From contig JAEYAO010000105.1 in assembly GCA_023456105.1 (NCBI GenBank), positions 1 to 64,000 of the forward strand: a stretch of 64,000 nucleotides of DNA, read 5' to 3'. Under the pieces are notes generated by a model, which was not told where the DNA came from, searched no databases, and worked only from the letters and a program-made list of their open reading frames with translations. Both the position numbers and the translations under genes were made by a program. Below, piece by piece: positions 8,116-16,129 of the stretch (the first letter of the stretch is position 1; each line of letters begins with the position of its first letter). The stretch is from Pseudomonadota bacterium (GTDB lineage: Bacteria; Pseudomonadota; Alphaproteobacteria; Caulobacterales; Caulobacteraceae).

Positions 8116-9921
8116 ATGCGCCAGACATTCGACGAATCCACAGACCCTGCGTTCGGAGCCCGCCACCTGCCGCTACTACGCGCGCGCATGGCCGAGCAGG
8201 GATTGGACGGGTTCCTCGTGCCGCACGAGGACGAGCACCAGAACGAGTATCTGCCGCAGGCCAACGAGCGACTGGCCTGGATCAGCGGTTTCACCGGCTC
8301 GGCCGGGGCGGCGGTGGTGCTGAGCGATCGCGCGGCGATCTTCACCGACGGGCGCTACACCGTGCAGGTGCGTGCCCAGACGGACGGGGACCTGTTCGAG
8401 CGCGTCGATCTAGCGGCCTTGCCGGATTGGCTCGAGGGCGCGCCTGCGGGATCGGTCATCGGCTACGATCCGCGGCTGCACAGTCCCGATGCGCTGAGCG
8501 TGCTGCGGCGCGCGGTCCTCAAGGCGGGAGGCGAACTGAAGGCTGTGGAAGCCAATCCGATGGACTTGGCCTGGGGCGACGATCGGCCGGCGCAGCCGTC
8601 GGCGCCTGTCGCGCCCCACGAAGACCGCTACGCCGGTGAGAGCCATGCAGACAAGCGCACCCGCATCGGACGCGCGGTGGCGGAGGCGGGCGCCGACGTG
8701 GTCCTGCTGACCGCGCCCGCATCCATCGCCTGGCTGTTCAACATCCGGGGCGGAGATGTGATCCGCACGCCGTTGCCGCTGGCGCAGGCGATCCTGGAGG
8801 CGGATGGGCGCGCGCGCCTGTTTCTGGACCCGCGCAAGGTGACCAATGAACTGCCGGGGTGGCTCGGCGACACCGTGTCGATTGAGGACCCCGACGGCCT
8901 GCCTATGGCGCTGGATGCGCTGTCCGGCCGCCGGGTGCTGGTCGATCCGGCCGTGTCTTCCGCCTGGTTCTTCGAGCGGCTGCAGGCGGCGGGCGCCCAG
9001 GTCGTGCGCGGACAGGATCCGTGCGCCGTTCCCCGGGCGGCCAAGAACGCGGTCGAGATCGAAGGCAGCCGCCAGGCGCACATCCGCGACGGCGCCGCAC
9101 TGTCGCGCTTCCTGCACTGGGTGGATACGGTGGCCCAGGAGACCCTGCCGGACGAACGTGAGGTGGTCGAGACGCTGGAGCGGTTCCGAGAAGAGACCGG
9201 CGCGCTGAAGGACCTGTCGTTCGACACGATCGCTGGGGCGGGGCCGAACGGCGCCTTGCCGCACTACAAGCCGGTCGGAAGCTCGATCCGGCGCATGGAG
9301 CGCGGCTCCCTGCTGCTGGTCGACGGGGGAGGGCAGTACCTCGACGGCACCACCGACGTCACGCGCACCGTGGCGGTGGGCGAACCCACGGCCGACCAGC
9401 GGCGCATGTTCACCCTGGTGCTGAAGAGCCACATCGCCATGGCCGTCGTGCGTTTTCCCGAAGGCACCTCCGGGCGCCAGCTGGATGCCGTGGCGCGCGC
9501 GCCGATGTGGGCGGCGGGCCTGGACTACGATCATGGCACCGGCCATGGGGTCGGCAGCTATCTGGGCGTCCACGAAGGGCCCCAGCGGATCGCCAAGTGG
9601 GGCACGGACCAGCCATTGCTCGAGGGCATGATCCTGTCGAACGAGCCCGGCTATTACCGTGAGGGGCACTGGGGTATCCGCATCGAGACCCTGCAGGTGG
9701 TGACGCCCGCGGTCGCCATTGTCGGCGGCGAGCGGGCGATGCACGGCTTCGAGCAGCTGACGTTTGCGCCGCTGGATCGCAGGCTGATCGACGTCGATCT
9801 GCTGAGCTCCGCCGAGCGGGCCTATGTGGACGCCTATCACGCGGAGACCCTGGCCAAGATCAGGCCGCTGCTCGACGAGGACGTCGGGGCGTGGCTCGAA
9901 AAGGCCTGCGCGCCGCTCTAG
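8116..9921 (+). CDS. Xaa-Pro aminopeptidase (M24B metallopeptidase)
   Basis: Cytoplasmic aminopeptidase of 601 aa, the long three-domain form like eukaryotic XPNPEP1, which removes N-terminal residues before proline. It has two creatinase-like N-terminal domains and a C-terminal pita-bread domain. The five dinuclear metal ligands can be read: D403 and D414 ('TTDVTRT'), H477 ('HGTGHGVG'), E510 ('NEPGYY') and E524 ('IRIETL'). Their spacing matches the human enzyme (D415, D426, H489, E523, E537) to within a residue. It is divergent from the SDR gene across 127 bp. Confidence 0.93.
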   Translation: MRQTFDESTDPAFGARHLPLLRARMAEQGLDGFLVPHEDEHQNEYLPQANERLAWISGFTGSAGAAVVLSDRAAIFTDGRYTVQVRAQTDGDLFERVDLAALPDWLEGAPAGSVIGYDPRLHSPDALSVLRRAVLKAGGELKAVEANPMDLAWGDDRPAQPSAPVAPHEDRYAGESHADKRTRIGRAVAEAGADVVLLTAPASIAWLFNIRGGDVIRTPLPLAQAILEADGRARLFLDPRKVTNELPGWLGDTVSIEDPDGLPMALDALSGRRVLVDPAVSSAWFFERLQAAGAQVVRGQDPCAVPRAAKNAVEIEGSRQAHIRDGAALSRFLHWVDTVAQETLPDEREVVETLERFREETGALKDLSFDTIAGAGPNGALPHYKPVGSSIRRMERGSLLLVDGGGQYLDGTTDVTRTVAVGEPTADQRRMFTLVLKSHIAMAVVRFPEGTSGRQLDAVARAPMWAAGLDYDHGTGHGVGSYLGVHEGPQRIAKWGTDQPLLEGMILSNEPGYYREGHWGIRIETLQVVTPAVAIVGGERAMHGFEQLTFAPLDRRLIDVDLLSSAERAYVDAYHAETLAKIRPLLDEDVGAWLEKACAPL

Positions 9922-9931
9922 GTCCCGGCGT

Positions 9932-10627
9932 TCAGATGCGGCAGCGGATCGCCGCCAGCATCTCGATCTGGCTGTTCACGCCGGCTTTCAGAAAGGTCGA
10001 GCGGATGTGGCTGCGCACCGTGCTAATCGACACCTCCATGCGGTCGGCGACCGTCTGGGGGCTTAGTCCGTTGAGCAGATGGGCCGCGACGGCGGCCTCG
10101 GCGGCCGTGAAGCCGTACAGCACCCGGGCCGCGGCCGATGCGCGGTCCGCCGGATCGGAGCCAGGCCAGCGCACGATCACCACGACGCGCGTCCCAATCC
10201 CTTCGCCATCGCCCAGCCGCACGATCTCGGCCAGGGCCGTCTCGCCGCCGTCGGGGGCTGTTATGGGCAGCAGCCGAGCGCCGACTGCCTGGCCTGACGC
10301 CGTCTCGCTGATGGCCGCGCGAAGCGTCCGTGATCCTGACGCTCGCATCTCCAGTTGCCCCTCCTTCAGCCGCACATAGAGGCCATGATCGAACAGTCGC
10401 AGCCCGCCGGAAGTGGCGGCGAGCACTCGGCCGTCCGCACTGCAAACGAAAGCGGCGAGGCTCAAAGCTTCGAGCACCCCCGCGGCGTAAGCCGGCTCCT
10501 GCAGCCGCAGCAGGTTCGGGGCCAGCGTCGGCGGCTCCGATCTTGTGTATGTCTGTCCCACTTTCGCAATTCTTTCTCTCGATGGGGGTGTCGCCATGCT
10601 GTCTCGATCAGGCTCGCTGATCGACAT
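9932..10627 (-). CDS. LuxR-type transcriptional regulator
   Basis: A 231-aa protein with a C-terminal LuxR/FixJ helix-turn-helix (about residues 172-229: 'FTAAEAAVAAHLLNGLSPQ' then the recognition helix 'STVRSHIRSTFLKAGV'). The N-terminal part (about 45-160) looks like a small PAS-like sensory fold rather than a phosphoreceiver or an autoinducer domain. No phosphorylatable Asp pattern was seen. It is transcribed away from the RTX-like gene remnant, which may once have been its target. The signal sensed is unknown. Confidence 0.8.
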   Translation of the reverse strand: MSISEPDRDSMATPPSRERIAKVGQTYTRSEPPTLAPNLLRLQEPAYAAGVLEALSLAAFVCSADGRVLAATSGGLRLFDHGLYVRLKEGQLEMRASGSRTLRAAISETASGQAVGARLLPITAPDGGETALAEIVRLGDGEGIGTRVVVIVRWPGSDPADRASAAARVLYGFTAAEAAVAAHLLNGLSPQTVADRMEVSISTVRSHIRSTFLKAGVNSQIEMLAAIRCRI

Positions 10628-10660
10628 TTGGCGAAAGTTACGACTCGGCGTGGGATAAGG

Positions 10661-10677
10661 TTAAGCTTGGAGCTTAA
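10661..10677. repeat. small perfect inverted repeat in an AT-rich spacer
   Basis: TTAAGCT and AGCTTAA form a perfect 7-bp inverted repeat around a 3-nt centre. It sits 34 nt upstream of the LuxR-type gene and about 70 nt before the RTX-like remnant, in a noticeably AT-richer spacer. It could be an operator for the regulator, or chance. Confidence 0.35.
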
Positions 10678-10747
10678 ACTAAAAAAGCCAACCCGCGTTT
10701 CTCATGATGCGAATACCCGACAAACCCATGCTTTTAGAGGGTTAACG

Positions 10748-11269
10748 ATGGCGAGCATTGTGAATCCCGCTGCTCGACGAACGTCTCCTCAATGATGAGG
10801 ATGATTACCAAGTCGCTGACGGTCGCGCAGAACGATTATCGCGTCCCAACTCGACCACGGATTTCAGCTAGGGCTTTGCGCGCCAGCTGCAATCGCGCCT
10901 TCCGGCTTTCGGTCGCGGGGCAAGGGCGACATCCTAGCGGGAGGATCAAGCACAGACATCTCTGTCTTCGGTTCTGACCCTGGCGCCGACCGCATCACCG
11001 ACTTCCGCAGCGGGGACGTCATCAACTGGTCGGCGATGACGGCGGCGGGCATTGATCACACCGCCCAGCAAAGCGGGCGTGACACCCTGATCTCGTTCGA
11101 GGACGGATCGTCGATCCTGCTGGAAGGCGTGGGCGCTCGCGATCTGCGGGGCGCCTGGTTCAATGACGTGGCGACGCCGACCTTCGCCTCGGCGTCCTGG
11201 GACGCCGGCGATCTCGGCCGGTCGGATACAATCGCCAAGGTTCACGGCGACTGGCAGCTGGTCGCCTGA
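10748..11269 (+). pseudogene. remnant of an RTX/hemolysin-type Ca-binding protein gene
   Basis: An ATG at 10748, preceded by AGAGGG, opens MASIVNPAARRTSPQ and stops at once at 10793-10795. A neighbouring frame continues 'NDEDDYQVADGRAERLS' and stops at 10869-10871. From about 10919 another frame reads 'KGDILAGGSSTDISVFGSD', then 'GADRITDFRSGDVINW', then 'DTLISFEDGSSILLEGV', and ends at 11269. That C-terminal part matches the last module of RTX/serralysin-like secreted proteins (GD.L.GG..D.F.F...G.D.I.DF..GD.I). Start signal and C-terminus lie in different frames with most Gly/Asp repeats missing, so this reads as a decayed, internally deleted gene. Confidence 0.6.
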
Positions 11270-11320
11270 TCACCTGAAGTCCGCCCGCTTGCGCGGGTGG
11301 TGGTCGGCACACCGTCCGAG

Positions 11321-11350
11321 CGCCGGCGCGGTTCCTCCGCGCCGGCGTTT
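11321..11350 (+). terminator. GC-rich hairpin after the RTX remnant
   Basis: A perfect 11-bp inverted repeat (11321-11331 and 11337-11347) with a 5-nt loop ends in TTT. It looks like a rho-independent terminator for plus-strand transcripts through the RTX remnant. The rest of 11270-11490 shows no convincing gene; a weak frame from 11413 is only the upstream extension of the next gene. Confidence 0.6.
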
Positions 11351-11490
11351 CAGTACGTGCGAGCGGTGGGTTGCGATCAGCTCTGACCCGCAGCTGTTGA
11401 TCGACACTGGCGATGAAACGCCCTTGCGCCTCAATGCCTTGTGGAACCTTTCGCCTCCCTGCGGCATTTGGTCGTCGGAAGGAACTACCG

Positions 11491-13146
11491 ATGATCGATC
11501 CGGGGTTGACGCCTGCGGCCGGCGCGCCGCGCCGGTCGGCTGGCCGCCTTGCCCTCTGGGGAGGGCACGAGTGCACCGTGAATCGGGTGGGCGATGATTG
11601 GCGAGACCAGACGCGCCTTTCCGGACATCATGATCGTATTGAAGATCTGGACCGCTTCACCGAGCTCGGCGTCAAGGCTCTGCGCTATCCCATCCTGTGG
11701 GAGCGCACGGAAGTCGCGCCCGGGGATTTTGAGTGGTCCTGGTCGGACGCCCGTCTGAACCGTCTGCGCGAGCTGCAAGTCCGACCCGTCGTCGGCCTGC
11801 TTCACCATGGATCGGGTCCCGCCTGGACCAACCTGCTTGATCCGGAGTTTCCCCAAGCGCTGGCCGCCTTCGCCGGTCGAGCGGCGGCGCGATATCCGTG
11901 GGTGCGGGACTGGACGCCGATCAACGAGCCGCTGACCACGGCCCGGTTCAGCGCCCTCTATGGCCACTGGTATCCCCACCTCAGGGACGAAACGGCCTTC
12001 TGGACGGTGGTGCTGAACCAGATCGACGGCATACGCCTTGCGATGGCCGAGATCCGGTCGGTCAATCCCGACGCGCGCCTGATCCAGACCGAGGATTTCG
12101 GGCGCACCTACGCCACGGCTGCGTGCGCAGCTCAGGCCAAGCACGACAATGTGCGTCGGTTCGCGACCTGGGACCTGCTGGCGGGACGTGTGTCGCCTGG
12201 GCGCCCGCTCCACCAGCATATCGCCCGGCTGGGTCTGGGGGATCGTCTGGCGGCGATCGCGGACGAGCCGACCGACTTCGTCGTCGGGCTCAATCATTAC
12301 GCCACCAGCGACCGCTTCCTGGATCACCGACTGGAGCGCTACCCCGAGCACCTTCATGGTGGAAACGGCCGGCTCGCCTACGCCGATGTCGAGGCTGTGA
12401 GGGTCATCGATCCTGCGCCCGTCGGCTGGGCGGAACACCTGCGCACGCTGTGGCTCCGCTATGGCCGGACGATCGCCGTCACCGAATGTCATCTCGGCTG
12501 TACGCGTGAAGAACAGGTCCGCTGGCTGTCCGAATGCTGGGACGCCGCCGTGCAGGCGCGTGAAGAGGGCGTGGACGTTGAAGCGGTGACCGTGTGGAAT
12601 CTGCTTGGCGGCTTTGACTGGAACAGCCTGCTGACTCGTCCGGACGGCGTATACGAAAGCGGCGTCTTCGACCTTTCGGACGGAACGCTGAGGCCCACCG
12701 CGCTGGCCCAGGTTCTGAGAGACCTGGCCCGCGACAGTCACACCGATTGCCCTTATGCGCATGAGCCCGGCTGGTGGCGCAGGCCCGGCCGTCTGGTCTA
12801 TCCGCCTCATCCTGTGGCGGAAGAGGGCGCGCCGCCGCCACGCCGACCGTTCAGCCGACCTATCTTGCTGAACAGCACCGACGACGGCGACCGGTGGCGC
12901 GAACTCTCGATTGAGTGCGAGCAGCGGGGGCTGCACGCCGTCCGTCCGGGCGAGCTCGGCCACGATGCTCCGTGGCTGGAGGTCAAGACGTTCGACAGCG
13001 GTTCGACCCTGTCTCGCGCCGTCGACCTGCTGCTGGATCAGCCCTGGTCTGGTGACGCAGCCGCCCCCCCAAAAACAACCCATCCCGCGAACCGGCTCCG
13101 TCCGAACAGCGGCCTCAGCCTAGATCTCCGGAAAGGCCAGCCTTGA
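11491..13146 (+). CDS. family 1 glycoside hydrolase-like protein with degenerate C-terminal region
   Basis: A 551-aa protein. Residues about 18-440 form a GH1-like TIM barrel: 'PINEP' with E146 in the acid/base position, and 'VTECHLG' with E332 in the nucleophile position. In homologues I recall, this domain is fused to a RmlD-like sugar-nucleotide reductase. Here the C-terminal 100 residues keep only a possible vestige ('RPILLNSTDDGDRW') without a Gly-rich cofactor loop. Start at 11491 (MIDPGLT) with AAGGA upstream. Its stop overlaps the TTG of the glycosyltransferase, so both probably act in one glycan pathway. The real substrate is unknown. Confidence 0.8.
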   Translation: MIDPGLTPAAGAPRRSAGRLALWGGHECTVNRVGDDWRDQTRLSGHHDRIEDLDRFTELGVKALRYPILWERTEVAPGDFEWSWSDARLNRLRELQVRPVVGLLHHGSGPAWTNLLDPEFPQALAAFAGRAAARYPWVRDWTPINEPLTTARFSALYGHWYPHLRDETAFWTVVLNQIDGIRLAMAEIRSVNPDARLIQTEDFGRTYATAACAAQAKHDNVRRFATWDLLAGRVSPGRPLHQHIARLGLGDRLAAIADEPTDFVVGLNHYATSDRFLDHRLERYPEHLHGGNGRLAYADVEAVRVIDPAPVGWAEHLRTLWLRYGRTIAVTECHLGCTREEQVRWLSECWDAAVQAREEGVDVEAVTVWNLLGGFDWNSLLTRPDGVYESGVFDLSDGTLRPTALAQVLRDLARDSHTDCPYAHEPGWWRRPGRLVYPPHPVAEEGAPPPRRPFSRPILLNSTDDGDRWRELSIECEQRGLHAVRPGELGHDAPWLEVKTFDSGSTLSRAVDLLLDQPWSGDAAAPPKTTHPANRLRPNSGLSLDLRKGQP

Positions 13147-14492
13147 ACACCACAGACACCAGCATCCGCGCCGACGTCGTCGAACTGGCCAAGCCGCAAG
13201 ATCGCGGCGATCCGATCGTCTGCTTCTCTCACCTGCGATGGGACTTTGTGTTCCAGCGCCCGCAGCACCTGATGACGCGGTTCGCCCGGACACGAACGGT
13301 GGTGGTCTTCGAGGAGCCAATGCCGGCGCAGGCGGGGATGGCCATGGGCGTCGATCTTCGCCGATGCGCCGCAAGCGGCGTGGTCGTGGCGACGCCGCGC
13401 CTGCCCGAGGGGCTGGAGGGCGCCTGTCGCACCGCGGTGCTGCGCCAGTTGCTGGACGAGGTGCTGGCCGGCCAGAGCATCGAGCACCCCGTGCTCTGGT
13501 ACTACACGCCGATGATGCTGTCCTTGTCGCGGCACATCGAGGCGTCGGCCGTGGTCTATGACTGCATGGACGAACTTTCGGCCTTCAAGTTCGCGCCGCC
13601 AGAGATGACGCAGTTGGAGGCCGAGCTGATGAGCCGGGCGGACGTCGTATTCACCGGAGGGTACAGCCTCTACGAGGCCAAGCAGGGCCGGCACGACAAC
13701 ATCCATCCTTTCCCCTCCAGCGTGGAGCGCGAGCATTTCAAGCAGGCGCGGAGCGGACTGGATCAACCGCCGGTCCAGGCCGCGGTGACGGGGCCGAGGC
13801 TCGGCTTCTACGGCGTCATCGACGAGCGGATGGATCTGGAACTGCTGGCGGCGGTGGCCGACGCGCGTCCTGACTGGTCGCTGGTGCTGGTCGGCCCGGT
13901 GGTCAAGATCGCCGAGCAGGACCTGCCGCGCCGTCCCAACATCCACTACATGGGTCAGCAGAGCTATGACGACCTTCCAGCCTTCCTGAGCGGCTGGGAC
14001 GTGGCGTTGATGCCGTTCGCGATCAACGATTCGACGCGTTTCATCAGCCCGACCAAGACGCCGGAATACCTGGCGGCCGGCCGACCCGTCGTGTCCACGC
14101 CGATCCGTGACGTGGTGCGCCACTACGGCGAGCTGGAGGGCGTGAAGATCGCCGAAACGGCCGAGGCCTTCATCGCCGCCTGCGAGGCGCAGCTCGCGCT
14201 CAAGGAGACGCCGGCCTGGCTGGAACAGGTCGATGAGGCGCTGGCCAGCCTGTCATGGGAGCAGACGCAACTGCGCATGTCGGCCTTGATCGACGGCGCG
14301 GTGCGCAAGCGCCTCGGAAGGGGTTTCATGAAGCTGTCCGGCCCTGTCGCCGCTCCGGCGATCCAGGCGGCGGGACGCGCCTCGCACTATGACGCTCTGG
14401 TCGTGGGCGCCGGGTTCGCGGGTTCGGTGCTGGCCGAGCGGCTGGCGTCCAGCGGGCAGAAGGTGCTGGTGGTGGATCGGCGCCCGCCATAG
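13143..14492 (+). CDS. glycosyltransferase joined to the start of a UDP-galactopyranose mutase (frameshifted fusion, 5' part)
   Basis: 449 aa as read. Residues 1-390 are a GT-B-like glycosyltransferase ('SHLRWDFVFQRPQHLM', then 'SPTKTPEYLAAGRPVV' in the nucleotide-sugar-binding C-lobe). From about residue 415 a second domain begins with an FAD-binding Rossmann loop, 'ALVVGAGFAGSVLAERL', the N-terminus of UDP-galactopyranose mutase. The frame ends at a TAG at 14490, in the middle of that fold. Restoring one base there would continue into the frame at 14492 and give a single protein of about 793 aa. The TTG start overlaps the upstream stop. Confidence 0.82.
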   Translation: MNTTDTSIRADVVELAKPQDRGDPIVCFSHLRWDFVFQRPQHLMTRFARTRTVVVFEEPMPAQAGMAMGVDLRRCAASGVVVATPRLPEGLEGACRTAVLRQLLDEVLAGQSIEHPVLWYYTPMMLSLSRHIEASAVVYDCMDELSAFKFAPPEMTQLEAELMSRADVVFTGGYSLYEAKQGRHDNIHPFPSSVEREHFKQARSGLDQPPVQAAVTGPRLGFYGVIDERMDLELLAAVADARPDWSLVLVGPVVKIAEQDLPRRPNIHYMGQQSYDDLPAFLSGWDVALMPFAINDSTRFISPTKTPEYLAAGRPVVSTPIRDVVRHYGELEGVKIAETAEAFIAACEAQLALKETPAWLEQVDEALASLSWEQTQLRMSALIDGAVRKRLGRGFMKLSGPVAAPAIQAAGRASHYDALVVGAGFAGSVLAERLASSGQKVLVVDRRPP

Positions 14493-14527
14493 CGGGCAAC
14501 GCCTATGACCGGCTGGATGAGGCCGGC

Positions 14528-15523
14528 GTGCTGATGCATCAGTATGGGCCCCATATCTTCCACACCAACTCGGCCGAGGTGTTCGACTATCTGTCGCGCT
14601 TCACCGAGTGGCGGCCGTACGAGCACCGGGTGCTGGCGCGGGTGGGCGACAAGCTGGTGCCGATGCCGATCAACCGGACCACGCTGAACGCCCTGTACGG
14701 CGTGGACCTGCAGTCGGACGAGCAGGCCGAGGCGTTTCTCGCCTCGCGCGCCGAGCCCGTCGAGAAGATCCGCACCTCCGAGGACGTGGTGATTTCGGCT
14801 GTGGGTCGCGAACTCTACCAAACCTTCTTCCGTGGCTACACGCGCAAGCAGTGGGGGCTCGATCCGTCCGAGCTGGATAAGTCGGTGACCTCGCGCGTGC
14901 CGACACGCACCAATGTCGACGATCGCTATTTCACCGACACCTTCCAGGCCATGCCGCTGCACGGCTACACCAAGATGTTCGAAAACATGCTGGATCACCC
15001 GAACATCCAGGTGGAGACGGGCGTCGAATACCGCGATGTGGTGGACGAAGTGGTCCACGATCGGCTGGTGTTCACCGGTCCGATCGACGAGTTCTTCGAT
15101 CATCGCTACGGCAAGCTGCCCTATCGTTCGCTGCGCTTCCGCCACGAGACGCTGGACCAGCCGAACTTCCAGCCCGTCGCTACGGTCAACTATCCGGACG
15201 AGGCGACGCCCTACACGCGCATCACCGAATACAAGCACCTGACAGGCCAGTCGCATCCGCGCACGACCGTCACCTACGAATATCCGGCGGCGGAAGGCGA
15301 CCCGTACTATCCGATCCCTCGCGCCGAAAACCAGGCGCTGTTCAAGAAGTACGAAGCGCTGGCGCTGGCGCGTCCGGACGTGGCCTTTGTCGGACGCCTG
15401 GCGACCTATCGCTACTACAACATGGATCAGGTCGTCGGGCAGGCTCTGGCGACCTTCCGTAAGCTGCGGCCGGTCGCGAGCACGGGCGTCGCGGCGGTCT
15501 CGGCTGCGGGACTGAGCGCCTAG
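14528..15523 (+). pseudogene. glf: UDP-galactopyranose mutase, 3' part of the frameshifted fusion
   Basis: 331 aa from a GTG at 14528; sense in this frame extends back to about 14492. It contains the Glf hallmarks 'HQYGPHIFHT', 'RGYTRKQWG' and the C-terminal 'YRYYNMDQ' involved in flavin and substrate binding. Glf interconverts UDP-galactopyranose and UDP-galactofuranose. The FAD-binding N-terminus lies in the other frame upstream, so on its own this piece lacks the dinucleotide loop and should be inactive. Either the gene is broken, or the one-base loss at about 14485-14489 is a sequence error. Listed as a pseudogene on that ground. Confidence 0.75.
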
Positions 15524-15528
15524 GTCGA

Positions 15529-15560
15529 GGGCGGGGTCGGCCCTAACGCCGGCCTCGCCC
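15529..15560. terminator. imperfect hairpin between convergent genes
   Basis: Arms 15529-15541 and 15548-15560 pair at 11 of 13 positions as DNA around a 6-nt loop. It lies across the 3' ends of glf (plus) and the Lrp-type gene (minus). There is no clear T-run, so a terminator role is tentative. Confidence 0.35.
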
Positions 15561-15998
15561 CGCCAGCACGTTGCGGATCGCCAGGCTGGAGTGGATGCGC
15601 GATACGCCGGGCAGGCAGGACAGGACGTCCTTGTGGATCACCTCATAGGCCGCGATGCTGGGCGCCGCCGCGCGCAGCACATAGTCGGCCTCTCCCGCCA
15701 TCAGGTAGCATTCCTGAATCTCGGGGTGCTCGCGGACCGCGGTCTCGAAGCGGCGCATGTAGTCGCCGGTCTGCTTCTCCAAAGTGATCAGGACAATAGC
15801 GACGACGCTGTCCTCATCGCCCTCGGCCACCACGGCCTGGTAGCCCCGGATCACGCCCCGATCCTCCAGCAGCTTTACGCGACGCAGGCAGGCGGACGGC
15901 GACAGGCCCACGCTCTTGGCTAGCGCCGCATTGGGAATGCGTGCGTTTGCTCTCAGCTGACGGACGATCCTGCGATCCACATCGTCGAGGCCGGGCAT
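15543..15998 (-). CDS. Lrp/AsnC family transcriptional regulator
   Basis: A 151-aa regulator with an N-terminal winged HTH ('LDDVDRRIVRQLRANARI', then 'NAALAKSVGLSPSACLRRV') and a C-terminal RAM/AsnC ligand-binding domain. Start at 15998 (MPGLDDVDRR) agrees with family length; the longer frame adds 22 unlikely residues. It is divergent from the D-amino-acid dehydrogenase gene across 131 bp holding a 9-bp inverted repeat. The likely role is amino-acid-responsive control of that gene and itself, like E. coli Lrp control of dad. Confidence 0.9.
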   Translation of the reverse strand: MPGLDDVDRRIVRQLRANARIPNAALAKSVGLSPSACLRRVKLLEDRGVIRGYQAVVAEGDEDSVVAIVLITLEKQTGDYMRRFETAVREHPEIQECYLMAGEADYVLRAAAPSIAAYEVIHKDVLSCLPGVSRIHSSLAIRNVLAGRGRR

Positions 15999-16052
15999 GC
16001 TGATCCTTGCTGAAGATGTCGCAGATCGTGCGCGTTTGATGTTGTTACTGAA

Positions 16053-16079
16053 CGATCCTGCCACAGCGGCGCAGGATCG
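16053..16079. promoter_or_regulatory. candidate operator for the Lrp/AsnC regulator
   Basis: CGATCCTGC (16053-16061) and GCAGGATCG (16071-16079) form a perfect 9-bp inverted repeat, 18 bp centre to centre. It lies midway in the 131-bp divergent region between the Lrp-type gene and dadA. Spacing of nearly two helical turns suits a dimeric HTH regulator. The function is inferred from position. Confidence 0.45.
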
Positions 16080-16129
16080 GCGATACGATCTTCGTTATCC
16101 TGCGGCCAAAAGCGCGCGGGAGGTCGAGC

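Noticed and set aside
10355..10795. Plus-strand frame of 146 codons across the LuxR-type gene
   Set aside because: Mostly antisense to the regulator. Only its last 15 codons (from ATG 10748) look meaningful, as the RTX remnant start.
11413..11490. Longer start for the GH1-like protein
   Set aside because: The added 26 residues are Cys/Arg-rich and unlike the family; ATG 11491 has a ribosome-binding site.
14484..14492. Programmed -1 frameshift in the GT-Glf gene
   Set aside because: No X-XXY-YYZ slippery heptamer or strong downstream structure was seen. A one-base loss explains the break more simply.
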